A DNA stretch of 64,000 nt, taken from the NCBI GenBank assembly GCA_963727915.1, contig CAVSID010000002.1, forward strand, positions 310,001 to 374,000, given 5' to 3'. The first letter of the stretch is position 1. Each line of letters starts with the position of its first letter. Under the pieces are notes generated by a model, which was given only the letters and a program-made list of their open reading frames with translations, had not been told where the DNA came from and did no database searches. Of the stretch, positions 47,893 to 57,613 are shown piece by piece. A program made the position numbers and the translations under genes. This DNA is from CAWAND01 sp963727915 (GTDB lineage Bacteria; Chloroflexota; Anaerolineae; Anaerolineales; E44-bin32).

Positions 47893-48114
47893 GCCCTGAA
47901 CCTCGGACACTGTCGTCGACCTTATCGATATATGGGCTATACTAGGTGAATCCTTTGCCTTGCGGCTCGAAGCCGTCTATTCTAGGCTTCGGTAATGAAT
48001 TTCCTCACAGTCCATTGAGCTTCTATAATGAGTTGCTTGAAGAAGGAGGTGGCAGAGGACATCACATTTACAGACCTATCATATCGATACCAATAGCACT
48101 TTGAGGAGGAGAGC
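47893..48114. promoter_or_regulatory. Leader region of the amino-acid-binding lipoprotein gene
   Basis: CGAAGCC (47968-47974) and GGCTTCG (47985-47991) form a hairpin that may end the LCP-like transcript. A TATAAT (48024-48029) lies 85 nt before the ATG at 48115, with no clear -35. The ribosome-binding site GAGGAGGAG precedes the ATG. Confidence 0.45.
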
Positions 48115-48915
48115 ATGAGAAAGGCGCATTTGTTGTGGTTCTTCGTCTTGGCCGGATTGGTGCTGGCAGCCTGTGGTGGAGCGGCAGCGCCGGCCGCCAC
48201 GCAAGCCCCGGCAGCCAGCGGCGGCGGTATGCCCGACCTGGGCGGCAAGACCATTACTGTGGCGGTGGAAAACGCCTACCCGCCCTTTAACAACATCAAC
48301 CCGGACACCAACCAACCCGAGGGTTGGGACTACGACACCGTGGCCGAAATCTGCAAGCGCATCAACTGCACGCCGGAGTTCAAGCAGGCCGCCTGGGACG
48401 GAATCTTCCCCGCCATGCAGGCTGGTGAGTACGACATGCTCGCCGACGGCGTGACCGTGACCGACGAGCGCAAGCAGATGGTCGACTTCTCTGAACCCTA
48501 CGTTACCATCGGGCAGGTGCTGCTGATCAAGGCGGGCCAGACCATCGATGATGTCGAAGCGTTCAAGGCCGACACCAACGTTACCGTGGGCACACAGATC
48601 GGCACCACCAACGAGATCGTCGCCAAGGACAACTTCGGCGATCGCGTCAAGAGCTTCGAGGACTTCGGTGGCGCCGTGGCTGCCCTGCTGTCTGGCGATG
48701 TCGATGCCGTGGTGATCGACACAGTTTCTGCGGTCGGCTTCATCAACGAGAATCCCGGCAAGCTGTCGATCGGTCCAACGCTGACGTCTGACGAGCAGCT
48801 GGCGTTCGTCTTCCCGCCTGGGAGCGACCTTACAGCTTCGGTCAACGCCGCACTCGACTCGATGACCGCCGACGGCACCCTCAAGCAACTGAACGACAAG
48901 TGGTTCAACCCGTAA
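48115..48915 (+). CDS. Amino-acid ABC transporter substrate-binding lipoprotein (family 3)
   Basis: The signal peptide ends at the lipobox VLAACGG, followed by a low-complexity Ala/Pro linker. The mature protein has the SBP_bac_3 pattern: ITVAVENAYPPFNNI, GWDYDTVAEICKRI, WDGIFPAMQAGEYDMLADG, TDERKQMVDFSEPY, GTQIGTTNE, DAVVIDTVSA, and a C-terminal TLKQLNDKWF. It should bind polar amino acids outside the cell. 266 residues, intact. The permease gene follows 89 bases later. Confidence 0.93.
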   Translation: MRKAHLLWFFVLAGLVLAACGGAAAPAATQAPAASGGGMPDLGGKTITVAVENAYPPFNNINPDTNQPEGWDYDTVAEICKRINCTPEFKQAAWDGIFPAMQAGEYDMLADGVTVTDERKQMVDFSEPYVTIGQVLLIKAGQTIDDVEAFKADTNVTVGTQIGTTNEIVAKDNFGDRVKSFEDFGGAVAALLSGDVDAVVIDTVSAVGFINENPGKLSIGPTLTSDEQLAFVFPPGSDLTASVNAALDSMTADGTLKQLNDKWFNP

Positions 48916-49004
48916 TCCCGAACCGCTTGCGAAACCCACAAACGGATCGCCAGCCAGGCCGAGGGGTCTCCCTCGGCCTGGCCTGGCGCCAGATTGACAA
49001 GACC

Positions 49005-49876
49005 ATGACAGCTTACGCTGAAGGCCGGCAGAAAATGGCTCCCCCAGCGCGGCCCGCCCGCTGGATCACCTTCCCCTGGTGGGCCCTGATCCTTGCCGCT
49101 ACCGGGCTGCTCCTGATCTACCTAATCCTGGCCAACCCCAGCTACAACGACACTTTCCGTTATCTCCTGACAGGCGTTCTGACCACATTTCGCATCACTT
49201 TCGCCTCCTACCTGATAGCGGTGGTTATCGGTCTCATCACGGGCCTTGCCCGCACTTCTAAGAACACCCTGCTGTACACGATTGGCAACGCTCTACGTGC
49301 AAACGGCTCGCGGCGTTCCGATCATTGTTCTGATGCTCTATGTCGCTTTCGTCATGGTTCCGATTGGAGTTTCCCTGCTCCAAGCGCTAGGCGCCTGGGG
49401 GCTCACTTTGGGGATCGCCGCCCTGAACCCAATCTTCACCGCAATCGCATCACCCACACTGATCCGCAACCTCAGCCTTGAAGCCCGGGCCATCACTGCC
49501 TTGGCGTTCGCGTACGGCGCCTTCGAGGCCGAGGTCTTTCGGGCAGGGATCCAGTCCATCGGCCGAGGCCAGATGGAGGCCGCCCGGTCTCTGGGAATGA
49601 CCTACTACCAGGCCATGCGCCTGGTGATTCTGCCTCAGGCCGTTGAAGGCGTGTTCTGCCTCCCCTCGGCAACGACTTCATCGCCTGCCTGAAGGACTCG
49701 TCCCTGGCCACGGTTCTGGCCGTGAATGAGCTGACCCAGCTCGGCCGACTTCGGCGCGCAGCCACGTTTGACGTGTACAGACATTCAACGTGGTGGCCTA
49801 TCTCTACCTGTCGATGACTCTGGTCCTATCTTCGATCGTCCAGCTGCTCGAGCGCAGGATGAAGTTCGAGGAGTAG
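49005..49876 (+). CDS. Amino-acid ABC transporter permease, frameshifted
   Basis: The ATG at 49005 leads to a first helix (WWALILAATGLLLIYLILA) and LLTGVLTTFRITFASYLIAV, the His/Glu/Gln-type permease start. YVQTARGVPIIVLMLYVAF, the EAA loop GRGQMEAARSLGMTYYQAMR and ILPQA follow. The end reads LVLSSIVQLLERRMKFEE. Frame changes near 49295, 49660 and 49765. No ATP-binding protein gene follows, so the transporter must borrow one encoded elsewhere. Confidence 0.85.
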
Positions 49877-49953
49877 CTTCGCGCCGCTGGGGCCGGAGAG
49901 GCGCCCCTGGTTCGTCATGCGCAGGCATCACCTGGGGTGGTCACTTAAAGGGA

Positions 49954-49981
49954 ATGCGGAGCCGGTTATTCGGCTCCGCAT
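49954..49981. terminator. Hairpin between permease and tRNA-Leu genes
   Basis: ATGCGGAGCCG and its complement form an 11-bp stem with a 6-nt loop, 77 bases after the permease stop and 6 bases beyond the 3' end of the convergent tRNA gene. No long T-run on either strand. Confidence 0.55.
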
Positions 49982-49987
49982 GAAGTG

Positions 49988-50069
49988 TGCGCTGGGCGGG
50001 AGTTGAACCCGCACGCCTTGCGGCACATGGCCCTCAACCATGCCTGTCTGCCAGTTCCAGCACCAGCGC
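49988..50069 (-). tRNA. tRNA-Leu (anticodon GAG)
   Basis: The 82-nt sequence folds with acceptor GCGCTGG/CCAGCGC and discriminator A. The anticodon stem CATGG/CCATG encloses loop TTGAGGG (anticodon GAG, reads CUC/CUU). There is a class II variable arm (TGCCGCAAGGCG) and T-loop GGTTCAACTCCC. The 3' CCA is not encoded. Confidence 0.93.
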
Positions 50070-50085
50070 AGGCGTTGCGTCGGGT

Positions 50086-50113
50086 ATTATAGCCGACGGG
50101 GATCGCTTGTCAA
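50086..50113 (-). promoter_or_regulatory. Consensus sigma-70 promoter of tRNA-Leu
   Basis: On the minus strand TTGACA (50113-50108) and TATAAT (50091-50086) are both perfect, 16 nt apart. The -10 ends 16 nt before the tRNA 5' end. Confidence 0.85.
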
Positions 50114-50140
50114 CCGAAGCCGATTTTAGACGGAGTTTGC

Positions 50141-51176
50141 ATGCGGAGCATACGAATTGCGCTCGACGCGATGGGAACCGATACGCATCCCGCAACCCGA
50201 GCTTGAGGCCGCCGCGCGCGGCATTCCGCGCAATGGCACGAGCCAGTCTTCTTGGTCGGACCAAGGGCCCTACTCACATCCGGGCTGGCCGACGGTGGGC
50301 CTGGGGCCCGATCAGGTCAGGATCGTCGACGCCCCAGAAGTCCTCGAGATGACCGACAAGCCGGCCGAATTCGGCGCGAGGCAAGCCGGTTTCCTCCATG
50401 GCCGTTGGCCTGGAGCTGGTGAAATCCGGTCAGGCGGACGCCTTTGTCACCTGCGGCAACACAGGGGGCGCGATGGCCAATGCCCTGTTTCGCCTGGGGC
50501 GCATACGCGGCGTCAAACGGCCCGCGATTGACCGCGCTGTTTCCGGTTCGGGACGGGCAGGCGGTCGTCCTGGACATCGGGGCCAACACTGACTGTAAAC
50601 CCGAGTATCTCCTGCAGTTCGCCGTCTTGGGTTCGGTCTACGCCGAAACCGTTCTCGACGTCGCTTCACCCAGGGTCGCCATCCTGTCCAACGGTGAGGA
50701 GGCCGGGAAAGGCAATCTGCTGGTCAAGGAGGCGACGCCGATGCTGGCGGCCTCCGGCCTGAATTTCATCGGCAACGTTGAGGCCAAGGAACTGTACGCG
50801 GCCGCCGCCGATGTGATCGTTACAGATGGGTTTGTGGGCAACGTGTTCCTGAAGACGAGTGAGGCCGTCGCCAGTTTCCTTTCCGAGCTGATCAAGCAGG
50901 AGATCACGTCATCACCGGTCACCTCCGTGGGCGGCTTGCTGGCGCGCCCCGCTTTTCGTCGCGTCAATGCCATCCTCGACCCGGCCAAATACGGCGCCGC
51001 ACCGCTGCTGGGTGTGGACGGTTTGGTGTTCATCGGCCACGGGAGATTTGGCGCGGAGGGTGTCGTGAGTGGCATCCGGGTGGCAAGGCAGGCGGTGCAG
51101 GGCGAGCTGATGTCAGGCCCTGCGCATCGCCATCCAATCACGCCTGGCAGACAGTGCGGTCCAGGGCCAGGAATGA
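50141..51176 (+). CDS. plsX: Phosphate acyltransferase PlsX, frameshifted
   Basis: The start reads MRSIRIALDAMGTDTHPAT, as in PlsX. After shifts come LGPDQVRIVDAPEVLEMTDKP, SGQADAFVTCGNTGGAMANA, LDIGANTDCKPEYLLQFA, ILSNGEEAGKGN, FIGNVEAKELY, VTDGFVGNVFLKTSE and the end LRIAIQSRLADSAVQGQE. PlsX makes acyl-phosphate from acyl-ACP for phospholipid synthesis. Several indels between 50195 and 50560 and one near 51115 break the frame. The stop overlaps the fabF ATG (ATGA at 51173-51176). Confidence 0.88.
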
Positions 51177-52435
51177 CCAGGTCGGGAGGCGGACGTCGGG
51201 TGGTGGTCACCGGCATGGGCATCATCACTTCCCTTGGCTCCGATTTGGAAAGCTTCTGGACGGCCCTATTAGAGGGCCGATCCGGTGTCCGGCAGCATCT
51301 CGCAATTCGACGCCTCGTCTTTGCCCTGCCGGATCGCCGGCGAGATCCCGGATTTTGAGCCCGAACGCTACATGGACGCCAAAGAAGTGCGCCGAACATC
51401 GCGCGCCTCGCAGATCACGCTGGCCGTGGCTCAGCTGGCCGTGGCCGATGCGGACTTTCAGGTTGGTTCGTCGGACCCAGAACGGGTGGGCGTCTATGTC
51501 GGGACGGCCATCGGGGGCATTGAACGACTGGAAGAGGGGATCAGCGTCGTCCGGGACAAAGGCCCCTACCGCCTCAATCCCTTTGTCACAACTTCAGTTC
51601 TGCCGAACATGCTCGCCTTCCACGTCAGCCATCATTTTGAGGTTTTCGGGCCGAGCAGCACCATCACCACGGCCTGCGCCACTGGGACGCAGGTTGTCGG
51701 CGAGGCTGCCGAGGCCATCCGGCATGGTCGTGCAGATGCCATTCTCGCCTGTGCTGCCGAAGCGCTGATCACCGACTACGCCTTGGGCGGGTTTGCCGCC
51801 CTGCGGGCCCTCCCTACCCACTTCAACGATGAGCCAACCCGCGCCTCACGGCCGTTCGATGCGGACCGCGAGGGATTCGTCTTCAGCGAAGGCGCGGCTT
51901 GCCTGTTGTTGGAATCATCTGGAGTCCGCACGTCGCGCGTGGGGCCCGCATCTACGCCGAGATCTCCGGCTACGCCGCCTCATCAGAAGGCTTTCACATC
52001 ACCGCTCCTGATCCCACGGCCGCCGGCGCCGTTCGGACAATGCGCTGGGCGCTGGACGATGCCGGCGTGCCTCCGGACCAGGTTGACTATATCAACGCCC
52101 ACGGCACGTCCACGCCCGTGAACGATGCCGTGGAAACCCGAGCCATCAAGGCACTCTTCGGCCAGCGGGCGTTCGACATTCCTGTGTCATCCACCAAATC
52201 CATGCTCGGTCATGCGATGGGGGCATCGGGAGCGATCGAAGCCGTCGTCTGCGCCCTTTCCATCGCCCACATGCAAATCCATCCCACCATCAACTACGAG
52301 ACGCCGGATCCGGAATGTGATCTGGACTATGTCCCCAACCAAGCCAGGGATTTCCCTGTTTCAACCGTCCTTTCCAACTCGTTCGGCTTGGGCGGTCAAA
52401 ACGCCTGCCTGGTCCTCAGCCGAATGGAGGCCTGA
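51173..52435 (+). CDS. fabF: Beta-ketoacyl-ACP synthase II (FabF), frameshifted
   Basis: After a short tail the sequence reads RRVVVTGMGIITSLGSDLES. The catalytic triad of KAS enzymes is visible: Cys in TITTACATGTQV, His in DYINAHGTSTPVND, and His in KSMLGHAMGASGAIEAV, plus the C-terminal SNSFGLGGQNA. It elongates fatty acids. About 420 residues when two frame changes (near 51290 and 51920) are repaired. It overlaps plsX at its start and the next gene at its end (TGATG), so the three form a lipid-synthesis operon. Confidence 0.9.
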
Positions 52436-53136
52436 TGCGCATCTTCACCAACCATTCCCTCGTCCGCCGAAATCACAACCTTGGCCGCGTGCTCGTCTTC
52501 GCAGGTTTGGCGGCCCTTGCCGGCGGGTTTGTGATTTCCTTCACAAATCCAGAGGCTGTGATCGTGGTTTTGGCGGCCGCCTTCGTCGGCACGATGGTCT
52601 CACAAGCCGGGATCACTTTCCTCAACCGCTGGGGGCGGCATCCGCGCCCGGATGAGACCATCGATGCGTCATTGAAGGGGCTGGATGACCGGTTTGCCGT
52701 CTTCCACTACAGTTTGGGTATCGACCATCTGGTTGCGGGCCCTGCTGGCACCTACACGATCTGCGCCCGAAGCGACGAAGGGGAGATTCTGTTTGAAGAC
52801 GATCGCTTTTGGCAGGTGAGGCCCCGACGGGGCATTTTGCGCCGGGGCGGCCGATCCGAGATAAAGGATCTTGAGCCGGAAGCCAAGCGCCAGGCCGCAT
52901 CGGCGCAGTCTGCCCTGTCCCGCGCGCTCGACGCCACCGATCAGATCGAGGTCATCCCGGTCACTGTCTTCGTCAGCGACGCGGCTTCCGTGCGAACCGG
53001 ACCTGAGGTGGACGGGCTGGTCGTGCTGCATCGCGCCAAACTGAAGGACTGGATCCGGCGAGCCAGCCAAGGCACGAAGATGAGCAAGGGCCAGATCGAC
53101 GAGCTGGCCGAGGAGCAGGGACTGAAGGCGGATTGA
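52435..53136 (+). CDS. Membrane protein with NERD-like domain
   Basis: A 233-residue intact protein. Two hydrophobic helices (VLVFAGLAALAGGFVISF and VIVVLAAAFVGTMVS) come first. A cytoplasmic domain then shows IDHLVAGPAGTYTICARSDE, GEILFEDDRFWQV, QSALSRALDATDQIEVIPVTVFVS and DGLVVLHRAKLKDWI. That order of strands and the conserved PVTVF resemble the nuclease-related NERD domain, though the catalytic residues are not convincing. The ATG overlaps the fabF stop. Confidence 0.6.
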   Translation: MRIFTNHSLVRRNHNLGRVLVFAGLAALAGGFVISFTNPEAVIVVLAAAFVGTMVSQAGITFLNRWGRHPRPDETIDASLKGLDDRFAVFHYSLGIDHLVAGPAGTYTICARSDEGEILFEDDRFWQVRPRRGILRRGGRSEIKDLEPEAKRQAASAQSALSRALDATDQIEVIPVTVFVSDAASVRTGPEVDGLVVLHRAKLKDWIRRASQGTKMSKGQIDELAEEQGLKAD

Positions 53137-53184
53137 TCCTGCGTCGCGCGTAACAAAGCCCTCCACGTCATCCACGGACGAAAA

Positions 53185-53214
53185 AGACGCCACCGGCCGC
53201 GGCCGGTGGCGTCT
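53185..53214 (-). terminator. Terminator of the SPFH operon
   Basis: A perfect 30-base palindrome (15-bp arms from AGACGCCACCGGCCG). Read on the minus strand it is followed by TTTTT, 26 bases after the SPFH stop. It may also stop the plus-strand fabF operon. Confidence 0.88.
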
Positions 53215-53239
53215 CACTCGAAAGACAGTTGACTGCTGA

Positions 53240-54301
53240 TCAGCTGTTGAGGAACTCGTCCAGGGCTTCCTTGCTAATGCGGTACGCCTTGCCGAGTTTC
53301 TTGGCTTTCAGGTCGCCCGCTTCGATGGCTGCCACGACATCTTCTTCGGACACTTTGAGGTACGAGGCGGCTTCCGACGGCGTCATGACGCCTGGCACAT
53401 CGCCGCCTCCACCTCCACCGCCACCCCCGCCTCCACTGCCTCCGCCGCTGTCCCCCTTGCTACTCTGCTTCAAAGACTCGCTCAGGATGTTGCCGATACC
53501 CATGCCGGCACCAATCCCGGCCGTCAGTCCAGCTCCCCCAGACGGGTTGCGGGCCGCCTCTCTCATGGCATCCGCCGCCTGAAGCTGCTTGTAAGTATCC
53601 ATGTCCAGCATGCCCATGGCCCGCAGCTCTTCCGCCGACTGGGTCGAGGGCTTAATGCTCTCGATGTAGAACGACTTGAGGGTCAGGCCAAGCGCCTTGA
53701 AATCGTCTTGACCCTTGGCGCGGACGCCGCTGCCCAGTTCCTCGACCATTCCGATGAGTTCCGGAACGCTGGTAGCAGCGGTTGTCTCACCCAACAAATC
53801 CTGCAGCTTGGACAGCAACATCGAGCGAAGCCGGTCCTTGATATCCCGCGTCCCGTACGCGCCCGTGGTGCCAACGATCTGGGTCACGAACTGTTGGGGG
53901 TCGCTGACCTGGAAGCTGTAGGCCCCGTAGCCCTGAAGCAGGGCCACGCCTAATCCCATCCCAGGATTCCGAACAATGATGGGTTGAGAAGTCCCCCACT
54001 TCTCGTTGGCGAATTCCTTCATCGAAACGAAGAAGACTTCCGCCGTAAACGGCGTTCGGTCGCCAAACGCCTTGCCGATCAGGTCGACGAGAAGCGGGAT
54101 ATTAGCGGTTGTGATCGTGTGGCGGCCCGCCCCGAAAGTATCGAGCGCCTTGCCGTCTCGGAAGAACACCGCCGATTGCGCCTCTCGAACGATAACCTGG
54201 CTGCCGATGCGGAAGTCGCCCGCCCCTGTCTCAGGGAACCGATGGACAATCTCATCCCGCATCTCATCCGGGTACTCTACAACATCAAAAACTCTTGCCA
54301 T
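53240..54301 (-). CDS. SPFH/Band-7 protein with C-terminal excisionase-type helix-turn-helix
   Basis: Residues 1-235 match the YdjI-like SPFH group: RDEIVHRFPETGAGDFRIGS, VIVREAQSAVFFRDGKALDT, GAGRHTITTANIPLL, FFVSMKEF. A coiled segment with AEELRAMGMLDMDTYKQLQA follows. Then comes a stretch of about 11 glycines and a C-terminal domain of about 50 residues (MTPSEAASYLKVSEEDVVAA ... KLGKAYRISKEALDEFL), an HTH_17/MerR-like fold. Related proteins usually end in a zinc ribbon instead. 353 residues, intact. Upstream in the same operon is a helical protein gene. Confidence 0.85.
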   Translation of the reverse strand: MARVFDVVEYPDEMRDEIVHRFPETGAGDFRIGSQVIVREAQSAVFFRDGKALDTFGAGRHTITTANIPLLVDLIGKAFGDRTPFTAEVFFVSMKEFANEKWGTSQPIIVRNPGMGLGVALLQGYGAYSFQVSDPQQFVTQIVGTTGAYGTRDIKDRLRSMLLSKLQDLLGETTAATSVPELIGMVEELGSGVRAKGQDDFKALGLTLKSFYIESIKPSTQSAEELRAMGMLDMDTYKQLQAADAMREAARNPSGGAGLTAGIGAGMGIGNILSESLKQSSKGDSGGGSGGGGGGGGGGGDVPGVMTPSEAASYLKVSEEDVVAAIEAGDLKAKKLGKAYRISKEALDEFLNS

Positions 54302-54315
54302 GATTGGTCCTCTCC

Positions 54316-54857
54316 TTAGGCCTCGTCGCCCCGGGCCAAGATGACATCGTTACGCCGGTCGAAGGCGTCAACGGCATCCTGACAGAGCGTGGTCAGGTGA
54401 CGAATAGCAGCCGCCTCGCCTTCGCTTCCCAGAGAAGCTTCAACATTGTCGATGGCGCGACCTAGTTCGTCCGCGTTCTGCAGCAGCGCCAGATCATAGT
54501 TGTAGATCTCAGCCAGTTCCTTGCTGTCGATGTGTACGTGATCGAAAAATCCGGCGTACCCGTAGGACGCGTGCCGGATGCGATCAATGAACGCCCGCAG
54601 CTTGATTGCGCCCGCCTCAAGGTCGTCGACGAGTTCGAAGTCGTTTGGAGGCGATCAGCTCGCGCTCGAATCTCCGAAATCCGCGACCACTGTGCTTCAT
54701 AGGTCGACGCAATAGAATCTCGAAGCAGAAGGTCGGCTTCTCGGCGCTGGTCCCGGTCGGCATATCCCACGAACCCCGCCAGGCTGGTTCGGATCCTGCT
54801 CAGAAGATCGTCGCCGGACTTGACGCTCTTCAGTGGATCGATCGGTGTGTCGGTCAT
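54316..54857 (-). CDS. Helical hypothetical protein upstream of the SPFH gene, frameshifted
   Basis: The ATG at 54857 follows AGGAGACC. The N-terminal part reads MTDTPIDPLKSVKSGDDLLS and RIRTSLAGFVGYADRDQRRE; after one indel near 54640 the chain continues ELVDDLEAGAIKLRAFIDRI and ends NDVILARGDEA. About 180 residues, charged and almost all helix, probably coiled coil. Its stop is 15 bases before the SPFH ATG, and AGGAGAGG between them serves that start. A TATAAT-like box lies about 40 nt upstream. No family recognised; partnership with the SPFH protein is an inference from the operon. Confidence 0.65.
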
Positions 54858-55019
54858 GAGGTCTCCTAAGCCCTTTTTGGCTCACCATACGAACCGATTA
54901 TAGCGGCGGACTTGTCCGGGTGACAATCCCTTTGACTGACGTTCACCTGACCGCCGAAGGGCAAGCACTTTGGTGACATATAATCGGCGACAACCCATCC
55001 TTTGTGAAGGTGAGCCCTT

Positions 55020-55537
55020 ATGTCCCTGGAAGGTCAGCGTCTCCAGCCAGATCGCTACAGCGTCGTTCCCCGCACCCTGTCCTTCCTTCTCCGGGGAGAA
55101 CAGATCCTCCTGCTCAAGCTACCCGCAGGGCGTGGCGCATGGGCGGGGATGCTAAACGGCGTGGGGGGCCATGTCGAACAGGGCGAGGAGCCCAGGGCGT
55201 CAGCGCTTCGAGAAGTCGTCGAGGAGACCGGGCTTGCGCCGGGTCCCTCGTTCCGTCTGACCGGGGTTGTCCTTATCGACACGCAACAGACCCCGGGCAT
55301 CGCTCTGTATGTATTCGTGGGGGAGGCCCCCCCGGCGATCCCCGTCCAAGTTCCGAAGGCACACCGGTTTGGATTCCGCTGCACGCCATTGGCGACCAGA
55401 ATTTGGTTGAAGACCTCCCCACCATTCTGCCGTTGGCCCTCAGCGCCTTCCGCGGCCAGGCGCCGTTCACAGCCGCCTATCGTTACGATCCGGGCGGCTC
55501 ACTGAAGATATCGGTGACCCAGCCCCCGGGAACTTAG
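55020..55537 (+). CDS. NUDIX hydrolase (8-oxo-dGTPase MutT-like), frameshifted
   Basis: The Nudix box is complete: GGHVEQGEEPRASALREVVEETGL, with the REVVEE metal ligands. The N-terminus (SVVPRTLSFLLRGEQILLLK) and the TGVVLIDTQQTPGIALYVFV strand are typical of small MutT-like enzymes. A single indel near 55355 moves the C-terminal part to VWIPLHAIGDQNLVEDLPTI and ends at 55537. About 170 residues. A TATAAT and GAAGGTGAG lie upstream. Substrate unknown. Confidence 0.82.
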
Positions 55538-55542
55538 CCACC

Positions 55543-56105
55543 TCACCACCCAGGGCGCTCGTAAAAGACCAACTGGGTGTTCCCGTACGTCCGCTTGTCA
55601 AACTCGCGCAGCCGCATCACTTCGTGCGACTCATACTCCCTCGGGTCGATTTGGGCGATCACCCAACCGTCGGGGTTTATCCATTCCGCTCGTTCGTCGA
55701 GGGTCTGTAGACAGGTCAACCAAAGGCCATGATACTGCGGCGGAGCCACGTAGACGAAGTCGAAGCCTGTTGGAGCTGCTTTACGCAGAAACTGAAAGAC
55801 ATCCGCCCGCTCGACTTGCGCTCTTTCGACGAAACCCGCCAGCGCCAGATTGGCATCGATCGTCTCCAGGGCCTTGGGATGCGACTCCACAAACCAGGCC
55901 AGGTCGCACCCGCGGCTGAGTGCCTCAATGCCAACACTGCCGGTGCCTGCAAACAGATCCAGGAAGGACCCACGCACAATGGCTGGTCCGATGATGTTGA
56001 AAAGCGACTCCTTCACACGATCCGAAATTGGCCGAGTTGTATCCCCCGGCACCCTCTGAGCCGCCGACCCCTCGCCTCCCCGCCAATCACACGCAGCCCA
56101 CTCAT
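55543..56105 (-). CDS. rsmD: 16S rRNA (guanine-966-N2)-methyltransferase RsmD, frameshifted
   Basis: The start MSGLRVIGGEARGRRL matches RsmD. After one shift near 56055 the protein continues TRPISDRVKESLFNII, FLDLFAGTGSVGIEALSRG (SAM site) and an altered catalytic motif APPQY where DPPY is usual, ending LVFYERPGW. About 187 residues. The motif difference could be one more local error (GTGGCTCCGCCG), so loss of function is not claimed. It converges on the NUDIX gene with a 5-base gap. Confidence 0.83.
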
Positions 56106-56166
56106 CGGATCCTTACTGAGAGACCCAGCAGCCACCCAAGCGTCATTTCCGCGGATCTGGGCGTGT

Positions 56167-57165
56167 CTATGCGAAATCAACCGCAGATCTTGCGGCCGCC
56201 AGATTGGCCCGCGGGGCAATGGTGGGGACGACACAACCTGCGCCCAAGATCATCCCTTGTCCGTCCACTGATCGAATGGCGTCGTGTGCCTCCTCACGGA
56301 CGGATTGCGGGGTCCCCAACACCAGCGTGGCCTCACGGCGCAATCCCCCGCAAACTGCGCCCTTGACCATCGGCCGGGCCTCATGCAAGGCCGGACCCGC
56401 CGTCCGTGAATGCCAGTTGACAACTTGAAATGGAAGCACATCGCAGACATCAAAGATCAGCCTGTCCCCGTGAAGGTGCAGCACGTTCAGCCACAAAGAT
56501 CTTGGCCGCCTCGAAGATCCTTTGATCAAAAACAAGCCCGAAATCGCGCATAACTTGCGTAGTCAAAGTAGCGGAAAGAAGCATGCTGAATGGCATAGAA
56601 GATTCCGTCCGGCTCGTGCTCCACGGCGGCTTCGACGAAGGCGACGGTAGACGCCGCTATCGTCTCAAGGCCCTTGAGCACCATTTCGGGGGCACGATGA
56701 AGATGATCGATCAGCAGATCCCCGCCGGCCAGGTTCTTCGCCTGGGCCAATGGGCTGAAGATGGTCTGCACGTAAGGGTGTGCCGGGGTCGAGCCGCGCC
56801 TTCAACAACGACAGACACTCAGCTGTTCCCCCAACCATCCGGCTCGCACATCCAGCGCCTGCAGCTTCGCCCAATCCTCGGGTTCCTTGATTACCCGCCG
56901 TGTGTACGCCCGCGTGCCTTCAGGATTACCCTGCCACGCATCGTCTGCCCCCCAGTCCTTGAGACAGAACGAGGAGGCCGGCGGTCGAGCTTTGACAAAG
57001 TCAAAATCGAATTGTCGCTGGAACTCAGCCGTCGCTTCAGCCAGGTCTGTCTGGGTTCTGGTCGTCGACGGGAAAATGGCGCCAGAGGGCGACGGGCGGC
57101 CGATCGGCACGCTCGCCGGCGATGGCAGCCTCCAGATCGCTCGCGCTTCGAGACTGAGCGCTCAC
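56167..57165 (-). CDS. Uroporphyrinogen decarboxylase-family protein, frameshifted
   Basis: The GTG start at 57165 shares a base with the stop of the upstream TPR gene. The start reads SAQSRSASDLEAAIAGERAD and RPPVALWRHFPVDD; then LAEATAEFQRQFDFDFVKAR, FSPLAQAKNLAGGDLLIDHL, EAAVEHEPDGIFYAIQHASF and, near the end, QGMILGAGCVVPTIAPRANL. These are URO-D/MtaA-type (beta-alpha)8 blocks. In such proteins the final GC.. motif belongs to corrinoid/methyltransfer relatives rather than true haem enzymes. About 330 residues after repair of at least four indels. Substrate unknown. Confidence 0.72.
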
Positions 57166-57551
57166 TAGGCTGGCGGCTCCATCTCCCAGTCCCCAGATTT
57201 GAGGAAGTTGGCTTGGCCTTGCGCCATCCGCTTGAGCATCGAACGCCCGCAGCTTGTTGTCAAGCCGGTCTGCGTTCTTGGCCGCCGATTGGAAGGCCTT
57301 GATCGCCCGGCTGTCCTTTCCTTGAACTGCTTCAGGCTCAGACCCAATACATAGGCGATCTCCGCATCATCGGGGGCAAGCTTCTGAGCCGCTTCCAGCA
57401 CCTCAATCGCAGCCTTGTAGTGCCGTAGGCTATAGAGCTCCCAGCCAAGGCGGCTGGCCGCCTCAGCATTGTCTGGATCGGCCGCATACGCTTCCTTCAG
57501 CTCGTCAACCGTCGGGGCGCCTTCGGCCAGTCGGGGATGATCATCCATCAT
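57165..57551 (-). CDS. Small TPR protein, frameshifted
   Basis: The N-terminal part (PTVDELKEAYAADPDNAEAA, LGWELYSLRHYKAAIEVLEA, APDDAEIAYVLGLSLKQF) is two TPR units. Two compensating indels (near 57320 and 57245) hide KDSRAIKAFQSAAKNADRLD before the frame returns to end GDWEMEPPA. About 129 residues. It sits between sucD and the UroD-like gene on the same strand. Confidence 0.65.
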   Translation of the reverse strand: MMDDHPRLAEGAPTVDELKEAYAADPDNAEAASRLGWELYSLRHYKAAIEVLEAAQKLAPDDAEIAYVLGLSLKQFKERTAGRSRPSNRRPRTQTGLTTSCGRSMLKRMAQGQANFLKSGDWEMEPPA

Positions 57552-57613
57552 GTCCTCCTCGGCGGAAATTCTCTAGGCTGGATCCCAGTCCACCTTGCGG
57601 GCCAGATGGCCGG

